Positions 61,401-64,000 of a stretch of DNA of 64,000 nucleotides are shown one piece after another. Where the stretch lies: NCBI GenBank assembly GCA_001708385.1, contig CP012388.1, positions 1,984,001-2,048,000 of the forward strand, given 5' to 3'. This DNA is from Flavobacterium psychrophilum (GTDB lineage Bacteria; Bacteroidota; Bacteroidia; Flavobacteriales; Flavobacteriaceae). Under the pieces are notes generated by a model that did no database searches, was not told the origin of the DNA, and saw only the letters and a program-made list of their open reading frames with translations. Every line of letters starts with the position of its first letter. Position 1 is the first letter of the stretch. Made by a program: the position numbers and the translations under genes.

Positions 61401-64000
61401 TATTGTAATTGTAGCATCGTCTGTACATTTTGTTACAGGGTCTTGTACTGTAACAGTATAGGTTCCGGCGGCAAGATCTGTAATGGTAATTGTAGCATTT
61501 GTTTCGCCTGTAACAGCAGGAACGGCAGTGCCGGGTCCTGTTGCTATAACTGTATAATCATACGTTGCAGCACCACCTACTGTAAAAGTAAGCGAGCCAT
61601 TTGTATCACCAAGGCATTCTATATCTTTTATCTTTTGCGCAGTAACCGTAACAGGCGTTATAGGGTCTATTACATAGTTTTGTGTATACACACAGCCTTT
61701 GGCATCGGTAACTTCAAAAGTATAGGTATCTGCATCCAATCCTGTAAACAGAGGGTTAGACGTATTGTCTACCTCTTTACCTGCAGGTGCAATAATTTTA
61801 TATGTTAACGCTCCGAAACCACCTGTAGCCGCAAGGGTAACATCTGATGTAAGCGAAGGGCATTCTACATCGGTTGCCGTAAAGGTAATGGCAGTTACGG
61901 GGGTTAAAGGATCAACGGTTATAGCAGGAGTTTGTATTGTACATCCACTTGCATCTTTTACCGTAACTTTATACGTACCCGCAGTAAGTCCGGTAAACGT
62001 AGTGGTGCCGGCAAAGGCAGTACCATTAATGCTATATGTATAAGGAGCTGTACCTCCCGATACCGTAGAAGCATCAAAAGATATGGTTGCAGTCGTAGTA
62101 CATGTATATTGCTGTATTACTGTTGCTGCACCAACCACTAATGCAGCCGGCTCTGTAATGGTAAAGTTTACCGGAAACTTACAGGTATTATTGCTGCCTG
62201 TCTGTACAACATTTACAATATAATCTCCTGCTGTAAGGCCGGTAAACTGCCCTGTCGCATTGGTCTTAAGTATTGTTTCAGGATCTAATGGGTCAACTAA
62301 CTCAAAAGATATAGCGTGTGCACCAGTTGCTGTTATTGCAAACGTAATACTCCCATCTGTACCTCCCTGGCATAAAATATTTTGAGATGTATATGTATAT
62401 TTTACTCCCGGTACATTTTCTATAATTACAGGTTCAGAAATTGCTGTACAGCCGTTGGCATCTTTAACAATAAATACATATTTGCCAATTTCTGCCAATT
62501 CAACCTCAGCCGGATTTATTAATATATAATCCTCTAATTGCGGATCCTTAAGAACATCATTAAAACTATATATGGCATAAGTAAATGGCGACTTACCACC
62601 TGTAACTTCAAAGTTTACAAGACCGGGATCGCACGATACATGAGGGCGTACATATGCAGTTATTTGCGGATTGCTGTAATCATTTATTACAAAAGTGTTG
62701 GTATAGGTACAGTCATCCGTTGTTACTTCAACATAATAAGAACCGGGAAGAAGATCGTCAAACGAATAAATATTACTCGCCTGAGGTCCTATTGGTCCTA
62801 TTTGTATATTGTTAGGCCCACCTTTAAGCAGGTACGTATATTCCGGTTTTACGTCTAATACCCTTAACGTAATACTTCCGGGTAATACACACGTTTTGTC
62901 GGTAACAACTGGTACAACTCTTATTGCTCTGGATTGTACACCAATATCTTTAAGCTTAAACTCACAACCGATAGATCCCGCAGGCACATCGGTTTGTTTT
63001 ATTTCTACGGTATAGACGCCAAGCGCAGAAACGGGAAATACCGGATTAGTATTTGGATAATCTACAAGCACAGTTCCTGTATCCTGATCAAGAAGTCTTA
63101 TCTGATAATTTTGAGCAGGAACACCCAAAACTTTTATCTCTCCAGGATTACCACAAATAACATCTTTAACCTCTATAGTTGGGTTAAGAAGGTTTTTAGA
63201 AACCTTAAAATAGTAATAGCTGCGACAGCCATTCTGGTCAACTTCTATACGATATTCACCATCGTTTTCAACAGTATAGTTTGGCCCTGTAAAAACGGTA
63301 TTCCATCCGGTCATACATTGGTTTTGCGGACATGGATCCGGAAGGCTTACATTACAACCAGGCGCTGTTTTATCAAGTTTTTGCCATCTTACAGTACCCG
63401 AAGAAATATTACTTGGTATAAAGCGACTGTCGTTAAAGCCACATAAAAATATCTTCGGAATTAAAAGATTATTATTTTCGCACCTTTCCTCTTTATCTGC
63501 AACGGCTGCAACAGGATTAATTAAAGAAAGGTCATTAAAATTCTTTACTGTAATGTATTCTTCTGTTCCTACAAGACAAGGTGCAATTGGTGTTGTTTTT
63601 ACATAATATTCACCGGGCACTGTAACCGTTATCTGTTGTGTATTGCCCATAGGGATATCATTTGCAGTATTTCCGCCAGGATCTTTTAAATACCATTCAT
63701 ATTGTCCATATCCGGCTCCGGCACTAATATTTAAAGTTCCGCCACAAATAATTTCCGACCTTCTAAATTCGCATCGGGAAATATCTACTATAAAGTTTGC
63801 AGGCCCTTCTTCCGGCCTATTACAGGCACCAATACCGGCAACGCTGGGGTCATCTGAAATAACGTTAGAGTTCTTTATACCACTATAGGTTGCATATGCA
63901 ATATTTGCAATCCTGTTCGCACAGGCATCTGTAAAGTCGTTGCAGTTTTCTGCTACTTTTACTTCAATTATTATATAATGCTCGCCGTTCCCACTTTCTT
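55431..64000 (-). CDS. Upstream part of giant SprB-like repeat adhesin (partial, 5' end beyond window)
   Basis: An open frame from the right edge of the window to 55431, about 2,850 codons without a stop. It consists of SprB-type repeats with the pattern C-x-G-x-x-x-G-x-I then TATGGTGxxxYSI, AGTYTVTVKDANGCT-like ends, and paired Cys in most repeats. The part near the edge (63.1-64 kb) has different, non-repeat sequence rich in Cys (CNRPEEGP, SRCEFRRSEIICGGT) and probably precedes the repeat array. The frame ends at 55431 only because of the extra base at about 55,481. The true N-terminus, with its signal peptide, should lie beyond 64000. Confidence 0.88.
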   Translation of the reverse strand, partial: ESGNGEHYIIIEVKVAENCNDFTDACANRIANIAYATYSGIKNSNVISDDPSVAGIGACNRPEEGPANFIVDISRCEFRRSEIICGGTLNISAGAGYGQYEWYLKDPGGNTANDIPMGNTQQITVTVPGEYYVKTTPIAPCLVGTEEYITVKNFNDLSLINPVAAVADKEERCENNNLLIPKIFLCGFNDSRFIPSNISSGTVRWQKLDKTAPGCNVSLPDPCPQNQCMTGWNTVFTGPNYTVENDGEYRIEVDQNGCRSYYYFKVSKNLLNPTIEVKDVICGNPGEIKVLGVPAQNYQIRLLDQDTGTVLVDYPNTNPVFPVSALGVYTVEIKQTDVPAGSIGCEFKLKDIGVQSRAIRVVPVVTDKTCVLPGSITLRVLDVKPEYTYLLKGGPNNIQIGPIGPQASNIYSFDDLLPGSYYVEVTTDDCTYTNTFVINDYSNPQITAYVRPHVSCDPGLVNFEVTGGKSPFTYAIYSFNDVLKDPQLEDYILINPAEVELAEIGKYVFIVKDANGCTAISEPVIIENVPGVKYTYTSQNILCQGGTDGSITFAITATGAHAISFELVDPLDPETILKTNATGQFTGLTAGDYIVNVVQTGSNNTCKFPVNFTITEPAALVVGAATVIQQYTCTTTATISFDASTVSGGTAPYTYSINGTAFAGTTTFTGLTAGTYKVTVKDASGCTIQTPAITVDPLTPVTAITFTATDVECPSLTSDVTLAATGGFGALTYKIIAPAGKEVDNTSNPLFTGLDADTYTFEVTDAKGCVYTQNYVIDPITPVTVTAQKIKDIECLGDTNGSLTFTVGGAATYDYTVIATGPGTAVPAVTGETNATITITDLAAGTYTVTVQDPVTKCTDDATITIDAPLSALSVTETVVQPTCTTGGSITVNATNGWGNYTYILSNGTTTITQSNPEFTDLANGTYELEVKDLNGCPYSATITLNAAVSPVVSIVTASTDLCYDADGASATVAVNAGTGKAPFRYSINGGTTYQASETFAGLVPGSYTITVLDANNCTDDVQFDINNRLLVSGDLKTAFDCEPAPDNRAVVEATITGGKAPYKYQVSNSNLNGGAYGSLITAGSATVTLDIAPADFGDYKIKIIDAAGCTVETSAINVPQLSQPEITLLKPTNILCNGASTGAIQVDIDTTKGLAPYVINVSTATHDYGTQTTGLPAGDYTVKVTDSNGCSVTDTASITELPAITFLTTEDNIRCIEDPDNPGTNISAGKIRIHTVAGGTAPYTYELTNNFGYSAVPVTTSTASHEFIILNYGIYQVVIKDANGCTAVKQNIIMASPPNQLDINIDTTWPSTCAGGGKAVVTVGAAITSDNYEFAILETNEYPYSTDWKQADDPDDAPRTASFTGLVPGVIYTFVVYDKDTRCHYFETAKITDVTPSDLVVNILAVNDVACKGAGNGNVIFNFSGFDSGASQVTYQVYRAQSNTAVTGIQDATLTPSGTITDTLTGLTPGVYYIQFQEVGGLHAGCKMASAQFTITESVNELLVNAEAKNANCNPNSGEITITGQGGAGDYSYQVVIDGAPQPTTWVSTNMFKRNSGNYDAYIKDANNCIVKADIFVPLDATPVVTASVATQCNTEDGSYTINVARTSNASPAPFTYSINGAAFQAKADTFTYDNLTSGTYQIRIKDGNGCIFQAADVIIHEPLDLMASVSTQPTCDDNDGEITVTGIGGSATANYEYELQGAVTVAAQPSNIFTGLKAGDYTVIIHDTTTNCTAQADVTLEKAIEVDFTLTKTDVICNGGNTGTVTAKLDVTSTDLPYTYSIANVAGTYTHNNVNNPVFTGLEADDYIVTVTSGKKCTKDVAITVGEPDALVANATATAFECATDNTVKTSLVTITATGGKGTYRYSRDGSNYITSNTFEVIDNGSTQSVTVYVKDANNCVNSYNFNIDPLPAMGTFTLNTVTAMTCTNDALVEVAVSGGSGNFKFEMLPSGTLGTALPVPDVRKSRFTLTEVGTYTFKVTDLDTDCTKTLTHTIAPFNTIEVEAVSATAVNCYGASDGSITINVSGYTGAYNYEVYNGTTNVASGTGDFAVNPFEINGVPAGNLFVRIIATDTPFCSADTAIITVPSPAEPLNLPSIITANVTCSNDKGEISAQAKGGWGTYQYKLERTIPFYELVQDFDFNSAFTALEEGSYTLTVKDSSGCEYSETVDLVRPTPITANIIASDTDVSCYGDGGITVQATNVSGGRGVYQYALNTYDIAGTAIATTTGGQTSPVFTDLRAGIYSIIVTDGWSCDVETTKVTINQPEPLVVGLSLDKGFTCDTDAQLIISATGGTAPYRYSTTVNGTYTAFTNGDTSTIDITASGTYKYLVKDANDCTAVFTNSVAIPAVQPINIKLNFAGAVINCAGENSAEISAVATAGLGNYEYALYNVTANTTTAYQPSGVFPGLSKGTYRILVKSGDCDATSADVIIEEPEPFVVTPQATDIVCFGEVNGKITITTTGGTGKVQYAISPNLNEFVDTNVFQFLKEGFYDVIAQDANGCFEIHRVEIKEPKEIEANVTKVTNETCLGANDGTIAVSIKGGTGDYVISLDENGPYVPVTGSTYLLEGLPAGTSTIYVKDENGCSLNPPIDNEILQGVDLQPSAEVSVTCDNNTPANNVTITINSAVDTTNVEYSIDGTTYQPSNEFLNVSLAAGTHTAHIRHTDGDGLICIKTDDFVLTDYDALTATADVTTEVLCYGEATGKITVTASYGTAPIKFAISDEVAPVFVDSDYGIEDVFENLPAGNYTISVKDSIGCEIVITKTIIEPTAALIATAVSTNEICIGANDGTITITAQDGSGPYESRIRSTDAFSTDMTYTDLTPGSYTVEVKDANRLYLHYPYSNRDRRRC
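55481..55482. other. Single-base frame break in the adhesin gene
   Basis: Here the plus strand reads caatcggtttgcatc, while the parallel copy at about 53,222 reads caatcgtttgcatc. The one extra G shifts the frame: the upstream segment ends in ANRLYLHYP instead of the expected ANDCTYTIP. Confidence 0.8.

Noticed and set aside
49675..63446. Many plus-strand ORFs of 60-170 residues opposite the adhesin gene
   Set aside because: They are antisense shadows of the repeat array: composition is Cys/Tyr/Ser-rich and repeats with the same period, with no start context or recognised domain.
47311..64000. Several separate adhesin genes in tandem
   Set aside because: The segments have no signal peptide or promoter at their first Met. 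Each break can be repaired by removing one or a few bases, and only the last segment has a sorting domain, so one gene is more likely.

Overview
The window looks like chromosome of a Flavobacteriaceae member (Bacteroidetes), probably Flavobacterium or a close relative. The evidence is AT-rich spacers, recurrent promoters of the Bacteroidetes form (TTTG about 20 bases before TAnnTTTG), no Shine-Dalgarno sequences, a 14-gene nuo operon with separate nuoC and nuoD and a short NuoG, and a type IX secretion (T9SS) cargo gene followed by a PorP/SprF partner. I saw no phage, insertion sequence, CRISPR array, tRNA or rRNA.

Layout. 1-4043 (-): 2-oxoglutarate dehydrogenase E1 and E2 (sucA, sucB; sucB runs off the left edge). 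4159-6497: a small beta-barrel protein, an exported unknown, a conserved unknown and a polyprenyl diphosphate synthase. 6631-13594 (+): two stacked TetR regulators, each behind its own inverted repeat, then a complete TolC/MFP/RND efflux system closed by a terminator. 13883-17735 (+): a TonB-dependent siderophore receptor and a PepSY membrane protein, probably for iron uptake. 17802-23849: a MORN-type protein, a TlpA-like thioredoxin, a lipoprotein, aspS, an unknown, a beta-barrel protein and a cold shock protein. 24144-37139 (+): nuoA-nuoN. 37216-40151 (-): an SDR oxidoreductase and four small envelope proteins, two of them paralogous. 40422-42754 (+): cydAB, the bd oxidase. 42755-46287: a small membrane protein, an MFS transporter, a royal-jelly/Yellow-family exported protein and small unknowns.

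46297-64000 (-) is the most striking part: a giant SprB-like repeat protein with a type B T9SS C-terminal domain, running off the right edge with at least 16.7 kb of coding sequence in view, followed by a PorP/SprF-family gene. This is the order of the sprB-sprF gliding-adhesin pair. The repeat array contains direct repeats of about 1.7 kb set about 2.2 kb apart. Its reading frame is broken by small insertions clustered at 52.86-53.22 kb and by one extra base at about 55,481. Both breaks sit just outside the near-identical blocks, so they are either assembly or sequencing errors or real lesions.

Together the window covers core respiration (TCA cycle E1/E2, complex I, bd oxidase), envelope traffic (efflux, TonB uptake, small lipoproteins) and a probable surface-motility adhesin locus.
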